Made by a program: the position numbers and the translations under genes
The notes under the pieces: model-generated
Told to the model about the DNA's origin: nothing
The model's input: only the letters and a program-made list of their open reading frames with translations
Databases searched by the model: none
DNA from: Psilocybe azurescens
Lineage: Eukaryota > Basidiomycota > Agaricomycetes > Agaricales > Agrocybaceae
DNA length: 64,000 nt
Direction of reading: 5' to 3'
Assembly (NCBI GenBank): GCA_023853785.1
Contig: JAJIRX010000223.1
Span: forward strand, 53,094 to 117,093
Part shown: piece by piece, positions 10,147 to 22,100 of the stretch
Layout of the letters: each line of letters begins with the position of its first letter
Position numbering within the stretch: position 1 is the stretch's first letter

Positions 10147-11460
10147 CAGTGTTGTCATTGACCCAGTCAGACCCAGTCAGTCAATGGGTCAGTCAAAAAG
10201 GGGGAAGTCAATATTTTGGGTCAGACCCAGTCAATAAAATTTGTGGGATACTGTATGTGACTCTGAAGTTGGCCATTTCAAGTTACACATAAAATAGCAC
10301 CACAGTGAGAGGTCCTGAGGTAAAAAAAAAATTCCTGGCTGGTACAAATATGTCTCAAGGTATTCAGTTTGAAGTTTCATAATTTTAGTCCATTGAAAAA
10401 GTCCTCAGTGAATATTTTCATCCTGATGACCTAAAATGATGCTTGACAGAGAACTTGGCCAGCCCTGATTTCAATTCAAATCTTGTTCAGTTCATTATGT
10501 TTTGAACTGATATCTTAAAATAGAACACTGACAATTTTGGTCTTGTAGAATAATATGTCTGTATCTCAGGTGATAAAGAACAGAAAAATCTGAAACTTGG
10601 TGATTCATATTAGCTTAATATTCTAATAATTTTCTCCAACTTTTGTTAATTTTAACTTGGATTTGACTATGTTATTCTTTCTGACCTCTGTGTAGAGGAA
10701 ATACAGTGTTTTTAGCAATATCTGCCTATAGCTCAAGCAAATTTACAAATAAAATTTGTGTCAGTGCTGTATACAAGACAGAATAGTCTACCCATAATTA
10801 ACTGACCAGAATTTTTGAAGCCCTATTAATTATCACCTCAAAATTGCCTAGTTGCAAGGTGTAGGTGAGATCTGTTGTTTGAGAATGAAGTGCTGGATGG
10901 TCAGATATTTTCAGACAAATTTTTAGTGATGGCAGGAATACCTCATAATTCCATGACTGAGCCATCATTGTCAGAGTGTTTATACCTAATTTTTTGGTGA
11001 GGGGATTGGCGATTCTGGCTCTGGGTGGATGGCTATTTTGGGGTGTCACCTTGAACAAGAAAACAGTGACATATGTATGACAAAACTAAGGCAGTCCTTG
11101 CCTCATAATTTCAATTTTATTCTTAGCCAAAGCTATAGAGCTAATAAAATGCTATCTAATGGTACCAAGTTTGATGAATTTCATCCACTACATGATACTC
11201 CAGGAAATAATTAGCCAAGTTCAGGGTTGGGTATAGTACCAGCTATGGGTTACCAAAGCAAGAAACAATAAGAATGAGTAAATTAATAATCAAGGGTCTA
11301 TGGTACCAACTGAATAAGCAGGCTAAAAGTTGCATTTAGACTAAGAATGATCTAATCAAAATATAGTGGTGGCGTGACTTTGACCCCTTGACCTTTATTG
11401 ACCTGACTGATTGACTTGACCCAAATTATTGACCAAGTCAATCAGGTCAAGACAACACTG
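10147..11460. mobile_element. hAT-like non-autonomous element with TGACC subterminal repeats (1,314 bp)
   Basis: The ends are CAGTGTTGTCATTGACCCAG and, read inward from the right, CAGTGTTGTCTTGACCTGAT. The 8-bp duplication AATACACA flanks both sides (10,139-10,146 and 11,461-11,468), and the related element E2 lacks the insertion near 14,070-14,110. Just inside both ends the motif TGACC/GGTCA is repeated many times (10,160-10,240 and 11,370-11,450). CAGTGTTG is a typical hAT terminus. No transposase is present. Confidence 0.85.
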
Positions 11461-11900
11461 AATACACAGAGAATGTCAAACCACTTGGAACTTTGGCAGG
11501 TCTGTCAGGTTCTCTTAATGTATTCCCATTATACTCACAGACAGCTGATGTACCCTCACACACTGCAAGCTCTGCTGACACCATCACTATCTCTCATCTT
11601 CCTGTGATTGTAGTCTCCATTGCCACAGCAGCTGTCAACTTACAAAAGTATCAGGCAGATTATTGATTGGATTTGTCATTGGTAGAGAATTGCACGGGTA
11701 CCCATAGATTTTCATGGGTTTTTATGTAATTAGCTTGTAGAGATAAATTTTACCTTTTTTGCAAATTTTTGTGCAAATCGGTGCGGAATCAAGTGAGCTA
11801 CACTCCTACCAAGTTTGAGCCAAAAGTAATGCAAACTGATGCCGTGACATCACGATTTCCGAGCTGCGATCACCTAATTTGGCATACCCGCCATCAATGT

Positions 11901-12755
11901 CACTGCTGGCGCCAACCACTGTATGTCTGACATACAGTGATTTATATACATGACTTATGTAAGAATTGATGTAAGTTTGATATATAGCCTTTATGTTTAG
12001 AAATAATACAGATATCAGACATATATTGTGTTTGGTGGCTGTATTTTAAACAAACACAATTTCTGTTTCTAAGCTGTAGTAAATAAAACACCTGATTAAA
12101 CATAATTTCTTTTCTTTGGCTGTTTGTCAAAGATGCAGAATAGCTGTATATAATTACTGTATGTTTTACATACAGATATGGTGTATATAATTGCTGTATG
12201 TTATACAAACATAACCTGTCTAAATAAAACTTACAGTTAAAGAACAGAACTTCTGTTAGTAAAACAAACAGAATTTGTGTATGTAATTACTGTATGTTGA
12301 ACTTACACTGAAACATACAGTATTTGACTGGCTCAGGTATGTTTCAGTGTAAGTTCAACATACAGTAATTACATACACAAATTCTGTTTGTTTTACTAAC
12401 AGAAGTTCTGTTCTTTAACTGTAAGTTTTATTTAGACAAGTTATGTTTGTATAACATACAGCAATTATATACACCATATCTGTATGTAAAACATACAGTA
12501 ATTATATACAGTTATTCTGCATCTTTGACAAACAGCCAAAGAAAAGAAATTATGTTTAATCAGGTGTTTTATTTACTTACAGCTTAGAAACAGAAATTGT
12601 GTTTGTTCAAAATACAGCCACCAAACACAATATATGTCTGATATCTGTATTATTTCTAAACATAATTGCTGTATACTATACATACATCAATTATTACATA
12701 AGTCATGTATATAAATTGCTGTATGTCTGACATACAGCAATCAGCGCCAGCAGTG
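11901..12755. mobile_element. Palindromic CACTG element (EnSpm/CACTA-like foldback), 855 bp
   Basis: The element is one near-perfect palindrome: arms 11,901-12,317 and 12,338-12,755 around a 20-nt centre. It ends CACTGCTGGCGCC.../...CAGCGCCAGCAGTG and is flanked by the 3-bp duplication TGT. The arms contain many ACATACAG/CTGTATGT units, like the subterminal arrays of CACTA elements. A related element lies at 51,346. Terminus plus 3-bp duplication supports the EnSpm/CACTA group; no transposase is encoded. Confidence 0.8.
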
Positions 12756-14649
12756 TGTTGAGCTCATTGCATGACCAGCACTGGACCTAAGTGCCCCAAA
12801 CTTGTAGAGGGCATAACTTTGTAAGTTCTCAATCAATTTGCATGAAATAAATTGTAAAAATTGGATAAAATTTGTGTCTATTTGATTAACATTAAAACTC
12901 GTCATTTACTCATGCATAACCCGTGCAGTTCCCTAACTACTAAACTACAGTAAAGCTGAAAAGCTAAGCATATACACTATGTAAGACTACATACCAACAC
13001 AATTAACAACAAACCAAAAGAAAGATCATGCAGAAAAACAAGTAAACATACCCCAAGGACAATGGGGAGGCAGCAATGATATGGAAAGGAAAGAGAAGGA
13101 AAGAAAGGGATTTTCCCACAGGCATTGCTATAGCCCCATGCCACAAAAGAAACACGGAAGTAACTGAGCCGAACAAAGTGCAAATATCACATGCAAAGTA
13201 TAACCAAAAGGGTGAGCTTATAATTATGATGACATGTTTTAAATTATGAATTCACGTGGTTACGTTACACGGTCACATCACGTTGTTGAAGATCACGTTG
13301 GCGATCACAGGAGTTGTGACGCCGTTGAATCCTGAGTTAAAAGAACAAGTCTTTACTTATGTAAAGAACTTGTAATATTACTTGTATTGTGGGCCGAGGC
13401 TTTGCCCGGCATTACGAGTCCTTTTTATTTATACACTGTATTCTTTGAGTCTCGGCATTGGCAACTATAGTATTTGTACCAAAACCTAAAGAAAAATATA
13501 TTATATAATTGTTATTTATTATATTATCAATGGTACTAAATTGTTAAATCCACCTCTGTCAGCCTTAGATCCAAACAGAACATCAAACTTACCTAAAAGG
13601 GAATAAGTCAAATGGTCAAATGAGAAGTTGAACAGCAGGCAGTCATAGGTGTGTCCAAAGAATGTGATTAGTTTGGTGGGATATATTTTATGAACTATAC
13701 ATCTTATTAAAAGGGAAAAATTAGTAAGTGGGGAATAAGTTAGAGAGGAATTAGCAAAAGTGATGTAAGTAATTGATGCATGCAAGTGAAAGAGTTGAAC
13801 TCTGAATCACACAGAGAACACAATTCAGAGTGCATGCAAAGCTTATCAGATGGGCTCATGAACTACCATTGTGAATAAAAAGAATTGAATCCTTGAGTAA
13901 ATTTAAGTGATTTCTTCTTTTTCTCCACCAATAACTCTTTGTTACAATACTACTTGCTTCAATTTCAAACAGCTCTATACACTTTCATGTGTTCTACTGA
14001 GTAAGAGAATTCTCAGACTAAAGATAAGAGTTCTATTAAACATTGGCTCAGTTTTGCAGCATTGGCTGCTTCTTTATTGCAATATCTGGAGCATTTTGAA
14101 CTTCAGGTTAGTAGAGTTTTTCAATGTATTCCTACCACACTGACAGGCAGCCAATGCATCCTCATACACACCACATTTTCTGTTGACACTATTGCTGTCT
14201 CTTTCTGTATTTTTGGCTCCATCACTATAGCAGTCATTGACTTAGAAAAGAAACAGACTGGTTATTGATTGTATTTGTCCTTGGCAAATGGTATCATTAG
14301 TAGAGACATAACACATTAAAGTTACAGATCACAGCAATAGGACTATATGGATTTCAAAATATGCTGAAACACTAACAAATATTCTTGTTAGGCACAACCA
14401 AACATTACAGAAAGAAATAATCTACCTGCCAAAATGTCTATTCAATTATTGGAGTGAACAATATATCAAAGTCCAAAGAACAGAAAAAAAAAGGATACAA
14501 AACAGGTACAAAATACTACAGAATATAAAAATATAGTCAAATACTGAGGACATAATATCAAGTTTGAATACACCAAGTTTCATTGTTCACAGTAAGGAAG
14601 AGGTTAAAAGAAGAAAAACAAAGGTGTCATATAATATAGCAACATATAC

Positions 14650-15192
14650 ATGACAGAATCACAAACAATACAAATATCAAGACAACAATCACAGTCCATG
14701 GACCCCAGCTATGACTTGATAGAGGCCAAGGCCACATTGGAGCAGGTGTACACAGATGCACAGCACAATGTGAAAGAATCAACTGCAATGTCAGAATTCA
14801 ATGTAAGTTTGTGCTATTATATTAACAAAACATTATCCACTAGCTGAAGACATTGTTGACAGGATGACAACTACCACATGGTGTTTGTCAAGCAACTGCA
14901 TTCATGGCATGTAACAAGAAAACCAAAAATGATAAAAAGATACTCACCACATAACAGCATGAAACATGTCAAACCAGTGGCATTTAAGACTGGAGACATA
15001 GTATGGGTCACTATGTCCTTTGTAGCATATGTGAACAAGGATAATGCTGCATCAATAAACATTGTGCTGAAGGCATTGACATTGATAGAAGAGAAGGTAG
15101 GCAACTTCTATGGCCTCACATTGAAACAAATTGTATTGCTATACAATGATATCAAAACAAATCCAATCAGAAACATGAAGCAGACTCACTGA
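14650..15192 (+). CDS. Two-exon hypothetical protein relic in E2
   Basis: Exon 1 encodes MTESQTIQISRQQSQSMDPSYDLIEAKATLEQVYTD...SEFN and ends at a GTAAGT donor near 14,802. After an intron of about 60-80 bp, exon 2 reads DNYHMVFVKQLHSWHV, then SPHNSMKHVKPVAFKTGDIVWVTMSFVAYVNKDNAASINIVLKALTLIEEK and a stop. The pattern KPVAFKTGDIVE(M/A)QVSF with a following ALTLI block resembles, from memory, hypothetical proteins repeated in basidiomycete genomes; I cannot name a function. The lack of stops in both exons argues it is younger than its surroundings. Confidence 0.45.
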
Positions 15193-16782
15193 AGACAATG
15201 CAGAAGATCATCATCATCAAAAGAGAGTATTTGATGAAGAGAAGAACATGTACCACAGCATGGAATACATGTTCATCAGCAGCTGAACAGTGCCCATATA
15301 GATAACACATGTCAACTATTACAATCAACATTACATATTTGACATGTAGCACTACATATAATTTAATGTGCATATAGCACTATTGTTATAGTATATTTGC
15401 ATTCCGTAGATCCCTTTGCCCTCATTCCAAAATTCCAGCTCAAGACTGTTTCATTCTCTTCTCTTAAAGAACTGACCAAATCGGCTGTACAATACACATT
15501 TAGGTAGTTAATTAATCCATCTAGATAGTGGACACTTTCTTTTTCTTGAAACTACATGTGATTTCCTCTTTAAATATGAATAGCAAGATTGGAGAAGGAA
15601 GCAATGCCTGTTTAAGCATCTCCAATAACTGAGCATTGCAGAGTCCACTTAGAATAAAACAAGCATCAGTCCTTGGCCAGATAACAAACTAGTAGTGTAG
15701 AACTTTACAGAATATGCTTGACAGTTGTAGAAATACTTTCCTGTATTTAAGAGAGTTCAAATGAGGCCAGAAGAATCTTAACTCATTTTACTACCCATTC
15801 TTTGTGTGAACTTTCACAAGATATTCATAAAACTTGAACTCATTAAAGTCTCAAGCTTCTGAACTGAAAATTGCACAAAACATTACACTTACAGCTGAAT
15901 CACCCTCTGAAGAACCACCTTTATTTTTTTACTACTCAATCTATTTTATAGGTCTAGAGATACCCATTATACTACTAGATATCATACTTAGGATAAATTC
16001 AATCTTATCTAAGTGTTCAGATACATCTTAAAGCATGTATTCAAGGATCAATACACCAATCATTATATAAGTCATAACAACTATAGACTTGAAATAAGAC
16101 TTACAAATACTATTTTTTTGTAGACAGTAGCAGTAAATAATACTATCAATATACACAGAAGCCAGTTATACATGTAAGGATTATATGAAATTATTGACAA
16201 ATGACACAAAAGACGTGTACTTTACCTCCACCCAGGAACTCCATGTGGAGTCCACCAACTCCATACAGAAATGGTGGACTCCACATGGACTCCATCTGGA
16301 ACATATACAAGTGTTCAAAAATCATCTTTGATAGATGGAGTTCAAGTGGACTCCACATGGACTCCAGGTGGACTTCAAGCTATTCCACTTGAGTCCAACT
16401 GGAGGCCAGGTGGAGTTCAATTAGAATCCACCTGGACTGACTTGGTGAATTTTACCAAGTCCAGCTATAGCTAGATTTTAATAGGAATGTATTTTCTTAG
16501 AGTGAATTCATGCAGTAATATAATGTGATATATACATATATAATATATTGAAAACTATATACTACATTGTTACCTACAATATTGTCTACTAACAAAGTTC
16601 ATCACTGAAACATAAAAAAGAAATAGAAAATAAATAAATAAAAAAACATACAAAATAGACAAAAAAAGTAGACAAGAGGATACATAGTTGGGTTAAATAA
16701 ACATAGAAACATATAAACAATTAAAAAAGAGAAAACAAGACAAAATAAAAATAAAAAGGGGGCAAGACGTTGGCCATGTCAC

Positions 16783-17181
16783 TCATAGCCCTGCCATACA
16801 TGTTGTTGTTGTTGTGGTGGTGGTGGCCGTCATACATGCTGCGATGACCTTTGTACACATTGTGGTGGCCATTGTGCTGTGTCTGGCGTGCTGGTGTGTC
16901 CATTCGCGTCTGTTGTACATGTCGTCATTGTCGCAGTGGCCACTGTACATGTCATTGTTGTTGTCGCAGTGGCCACTATACATGTTGTTGTTGTTGTTGT
17001 GGTGGCTGTTGTACACATCATTGTTGTTGTTGTGGTGACCACCATATGTGTCGTTGTCATGGCTATTGTTGTTGTTGTTGCAGCCATTGTTGTGGCCATT
17101 GTACGTGTCATTGTTGTTGTTGTGGTGTTCATACCTGTTGTTGTTGTCATCTGTGCACATCCTGTGTGCCATTGTACTCAT
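16783..17181 (-). other. Low-complexity N/D/H/Y-rich open frame inside the outer hAT-like element
   Basis: The minus strand encodes repeats of NDMYSGHCDNNNDMYSGHCD type, built from a degenerate unit of 15-24 nt. The GT-rich plus strand is the complement of the CAA/ACATGTAC-rich units in the 2.6-kb elements at 2.7-3.9 kb and 30.4-31.7 kb. An intron-like GGGAGGGGGAGCAGTTAGTGG...CTTACC boundary lies upstream at about 17,235-17,280, matching those copies. Either a conserved repetitive exon of this family or a shared minisatellite. Confidence 0.4.
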
Positions 17182-17703
17182 TGTTGTACATGCTGGTCAT
17201 CATCATTGTCATCAGCCTATACATAAAAAGAGGGAGGGGGAGCAGTTAGTGGCAGCGGCATGTGTAATTTGTGACTTACCTGGGGTCACGGCCTTGTTCC
17301 TTGTTCACATCGCCTCCCCTTGTTCTGCCTTGTTCTGTGTTTGCCCCCTCCCCTCATTCCTTGTTCCCCACCTGCCTCATTCTGCCCTGCCCTGTACTCA
17401 CCTTCCTTCGTTCACAGGTGTCTGCTTGTTCTTTGTTGGCCTTGGTTCATTGCGATGGGATGTGATGCATGTCAGGTCAGGTTGGCATGGGCCTGACTCT
17501 GACTGACAATGGCAAGGTGGGGGCATGCACAATGGTGGCAGTGGGGTGGTGGTGGTCGGAGGAAGAAGTGGGGTGGTGGAAATAATAAACGGACCAACAT
17601 GGCATCAACAAGTCACATATGTGATGTTTTTGTCACTTTCCAAGAAATGCTGATTGAATAGCTGTATTGGTATCTAGGCCATCAAATTTTAAGCAATCAC
17701 AAA

Positions 17704-17790
17704 GCCCATATAGCTTAGTTAGTTTAGCATTAGCATCTGGTGTTCTTGGAGGCCCGAGTTTAATTCCTGTTTGTGTCTTTTTTTTGCACT
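17704..17790 (+). tRNA. tRNA-like sequence (pseudo-tRNA or SINE head)
   Basis: It contains an A-box-like TAGCTTAGTTAG and a B-box-like GGCCCGAGTTTAATTCC about 40 nt later, followed by a run of eight T at about 17,778 that would stop RNA polymerase III, and then an AATAAAAT-rich tail. The acceptor stem pairs poorly, so this is not a functional tRNA. A tRNA-derived SINE remnant is the alternative. Confidence 0.4.
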
Positions 17791-18829
17791 ATAATAAAAT
17801 ATAATAAAATATAAATAAAATCTGGGGATCTTCCTCCACCTGGAGTCCATTTGAAATTGATGCTGAAATAGTGTATTCATGCTGATATATATGCTTTATG
17901 AGTCAAATCCACATGGAATCTATATGGAGGATGGGAGACTCCAAATGAAGTTCTACATGGAGTCTACATGGAGTTCCACATCCTCCACATTGGTCCATAT
18001 GGACAGTACTTTACACTCCCCCACAAGCTCTGATCAGCACTATTCAGCGCTGAGTAACTCTGAGCAGATCTGAGTAGATCTGAACAGAACTATACAGTTC
18101 TGCACAGATCTACTCAGAAATTGTCATATACAGACATAATCTATAATATAAGAGAGCTCAATGACTAAGCTTTTCCAAAAAGGATATTTAATTTTACCTA
18201 AGCATGACTAATTATTATTAAGCAGACCGCTGTGTTTTGGGGCCGCCACTGTGGGGCCTTTTGAAACAAACAACCAGTGGCTGATGGCAAACAATGATTG
18301 GTGCCATGAAGTGACCATGAGGTTGCCTCTTTGACGCCGCTTTGCATCCCACACAGCCTAAAAAATATTCTGAGCCAACATTCCTGAGAACAGTGCACTT
18401 TCAAAGCATCTATCAGCCATATTGAAGCTATTTGGGTGGTTAATTTGGCTTTGGTGAGTGTTCTATGTCACTTTTAGCTCTGCAAGTTCTCAAACTCATG
18501 CACACTGTAGTTTTCTACTCTCTCTTCGCATTTTTCCTCTTTTTTTGGTGAGTAAAGTCTCTATATTTCATTTATAACTGTTCTAACTTTTACATAGTGC
18601 GTTTTCTGTGTTCCTTTAGTGAGTAATACATGAGTCTAATAACCATTCTGACTGATATTTTTATTTTTTGCCATTGCAGGATTCCATCTTCTTTTTTTCT
18701 GTGTTTGGATTTGGTGGTGGTGGTGATTGTGCTATTTTAAATAAGATTTCTGAGCCATGTATGTTTTCTTTAATAATTAATTGATTTAGAAAACAAGCTG
18801 ATGAATATTTTTATAGGCCTGAAACTCCT

Positions 18830-19051
18830 CCAAATACTCCACGTCGTGTTCGTATTGCTGCCCAGCAATCTGAGTGTGATGCCCGTGTTCTTGAGAGTCC
18901 TCAAGCCCGTTGCACTCCACGTCATGACCAAATGCCTTATATTGAGCCATTACAATTTGAAATTCCTGATCTTTTAGCTGCTCTTCCTGTTCCTGATCCT
19001 CCTGCTCCTGTTCCTGCTCCTGTTCCTGCTTCTGTTCCTGTTCCTAATTCT

Positions 19052-19143
<92 letters not shown>

Positions 19144-22100
19144 TCCTGCTCCTGCTCCTGCTATGTTTAATGAAATTCAGTATAACAATTTGCCTGCAAA
19201 TTTAGCTCAGCTTTTAGCTGCTGCTCCTGCACCTCCTCCACAACCACGTCGTGGACATCATGCTGGACCCCAACCTTTTCCTGTATGTATTTTACATAAG
19301 TTTCTGTGATTTTAAACATAATATTGATAAAGAAATAGATGCTTCCTCCAGTAATACCTATACCCCTTCCTCCTCCTCCTCCTCCTCCTCCAGTACTTCC
19401 ACCTCTTCAGCCTCCCCCTCCTGTTCTTCCTGCACCACTTCCACCTCTCATTGCCCAACCTGTTGTACCTGTTGCACAACAGGCCTTTAGCCGTGATTGG
19501 CCTGTCCATAATTTGGGAAAAATGGATGTTAAGTGTGTAAACTGTGGTGCTTTGCATTGGATGATTGAGTGTCTTAGTTTAAGCAAAGATATTCCTATAT
19601 TTGGAATGTGCTGCTTTAGTGGGAAAATTGTTCTTCCAAAGCTGAAAAATCCTCCTCAAGAATTAGATGCTTTGCTTAGGAATAATGATCCCCAATCCAA
19701 AAACTTCTGCAATCATATTCGGCAGTACAACAATGCTTTAGCCATGACCTCATTGGGAGTCACTGTTGACCATGCAATTAACAATAGGCCTGGACCTTAT
19801 GTATTCAAAGTCCAAGGAAGGTTAACACATCGAGCTGGATCTCTTCTTCCTCAGATTGGTGTTACACCTTTATATGCTCAGCTATATATTTTTGATCCTG
19901 TTGAAGCTCTCAATTTCTGTATGCATCATCCTGCAAACTCTGGGCTGGATAGAACCACTATGAGCATTCTTCAGGACATGCTATATCGTTCCCATTCAGG
20001 TGCACAGCTATACAAGCAAGCATTTGAAATAACACGTAACATGCCTATAGACCAGCAATGCACAATTGCTCTTTGCTATGAACGAGAAACTGATCGCAGA
20101 CGCTATAATGAACCATCAGCTGGATCCAATGAAGTGGCTATAATCCTTCCTGGAGATGGCGATGAAGTATATCCCAATGGCAGAGATATTGTCCTGAGAC
20201 GAAGAGCTGGAGAAAGGCTGGAAACAATCAGTGAACTGCATCCCCTTTATCTTCCACTTCATTATGTTCTTCTTTTTCCAACTGGGCAGTTAGGCTGGCA
20301 TCCTAACATTCCTTTTAATGAGACTGCAGAAATTGATGATGATCCTCCAGCTGCTGAGCTGGCTCCTAATGAGGATGAGGATGAGGATGCTATTGAAGCT
20401 CCACGGCCAAAAAAGCGAAAATACATCTCACAAACAGAATATTTCTGTTATCGTCTTCATCCAAGGGAAGAAACAAATGAATCTCAACATTTGTTGTTGG
20501 CACAAAAACTTCTTCAGGAATTCATTGTAGATTGTTGGGCAGCTTCAGAGCAAAACATATTACGGTGGGTTAGACAAAATCAGCAGAAATTCAGAAATGA
20601 TACATGTCAAGGTCTTATGGATGCTATTGCAGCTGATCCTAATGCTGAAGGTGCAAATGTTGGCCAAAGGACTATTTTGCCCTCTTCTTTTGCTGGAAGC
20701 ACATGAAACATGATTCAGAATTGCCAAGATGCTCTTGCTATCAATTGCTATTTTCATGGAGCTGATTTATTTATCACTGCTACTGCCAACCCAAGCTGGC
20801 CAGAAATCAAAGAGGCACTTCTTCCTGGACAACAGTCTTCTGACCGTCCAGATTTGGTGGTCAGAGTCTTTCATGCAAAAATGAAAGAGATGCTCAATGA
20901 TATTTTTGTAAAAATGGCATTATGGGTAGAGCAGTTGCAAATGTGTGGACAATTGAGTTTCAAAGGCAAGGCCTCCTACATATGCACATGATTGTATTTT
21001 TGCATCCTGATCACAAGCTTCGCACACCTGAAGATGTTGACAGCCTTATTTCAGCTGAATTTCCAGATGAAGAGGAAGAGCCAGAACTCTTTGAATTGGT
21101 AAAGAAATTCATGGTCCATACTCCATGCAATGGTGACACTACTGCTCAATGCCATGTAAATGGCAAATGTTCAAAATGTTTTCCCAAGCTTTATCATGAT
21201 CAGACTACTGTCAATGAAGACTCTTATGAAAATCTCAGGAGACGTGACACTGGAAAGGAGTTTGATATTGGTGGTGGAAAAAAGGTTGATAATCACTGGG
21301 TTGTTGCTCATTGCCGTTATCTTATCTGGAAATATCGCTGTCATATCAATATTGAGTCTATTGCTTCTATCAAGGCCATCAAATACATCTACAAATATGT
21401 CTATAAAGGCCATGATCGCATTACTATGCAGTTTGGACACTGTCAAGATGAGGTCAAGCTATATCTTGATGCATGATATGTTTCTGCATGTGAAGGACTT
21501 TGGCATATTTTTCACTTCCGCATGCATCAAGAACATCCACCTATTGTTCGCCTTCAGATTCATTTGCCTGATCAACAAATGATTACATGGAATGAAGACC
21601 AGGCACTAAATGTTCAGGAGGTTTTGGATCGCAATGCAGGCAAAGACACCAAGCTCACTGCTTATTTCAAAGCCAATATACAATATGAAGAAGCCAGAAA
21701 TACTCTTTATCAGGATTTTCCTGCCAAATTTGTCTGGAAGGGAAAACAGCACAAATGGGCTCCAAGACAGTGACAATTTGCAATTGGGTGCATGTACTAT
21801 GCTCATCCAAGTTCAGGAGAGCACTTTTATCTCAGAACTCTGCTGACCTGTGTCAAGGGTGCTACATCTTTTGTTGATCTCCGAACAGTTGATGGCACTG
21901 TATATGAAACATTTCATGAGGCCTGTATACATTGAGGACTTTTAGAGGATGATAATGAGTGGAAGCAGTGTCTGGAAGAGGCTGGATATATGGCAAGTGG
22001 AAGACAACTTTGCAATCTTTTTGTGACTATTCTTCGAGACTGCACACCATCAAATCCTGCTGCACTCTGGGATCAATTTAAAGACAAGATTTGTGATGAT

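Larger units (their letters stand above)
9380..13375 (+). mobile_element. Element E1: Helitron-like insertion without target duplication
   Basis: It begins CTTGTGGTGAGGGCCGAGGC and ends with a hairpin (CAAGTCTTTAC / GTAAAGAACTTG) followed by TAA. The right-hand Hsp70 copy reads ATATAA-TATTA-TCATTT here. E1 sits between ATATAA and TATTA and E2 between TATTA and TCATTT, so neither has duplicated its target and both lie between A and T. That, with the 3' hairpin, is Helitron behaviour, although the termini are not canonical TC...CTRR. The interior is AT-rich and CpG-poor, is related to E2 at both ends (9.5-10.1 kb with 13.5-14.1 kb; 12.95-13.37 kb with 27.96-28.65 kb) and encodes no recognised protein. 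It carries a hAT-like element and a CACTG palindrome. Confidence 0.7.

Noticed and set aside
18004..18120. GATCAG/AGATCTG-rich DNA as a possible regulatory operator array
   Set aside because: A matching array sits mirror-image at 27,285-27,470, next to the opposite terminus, so it is better explained as subterminal transposon repeats.
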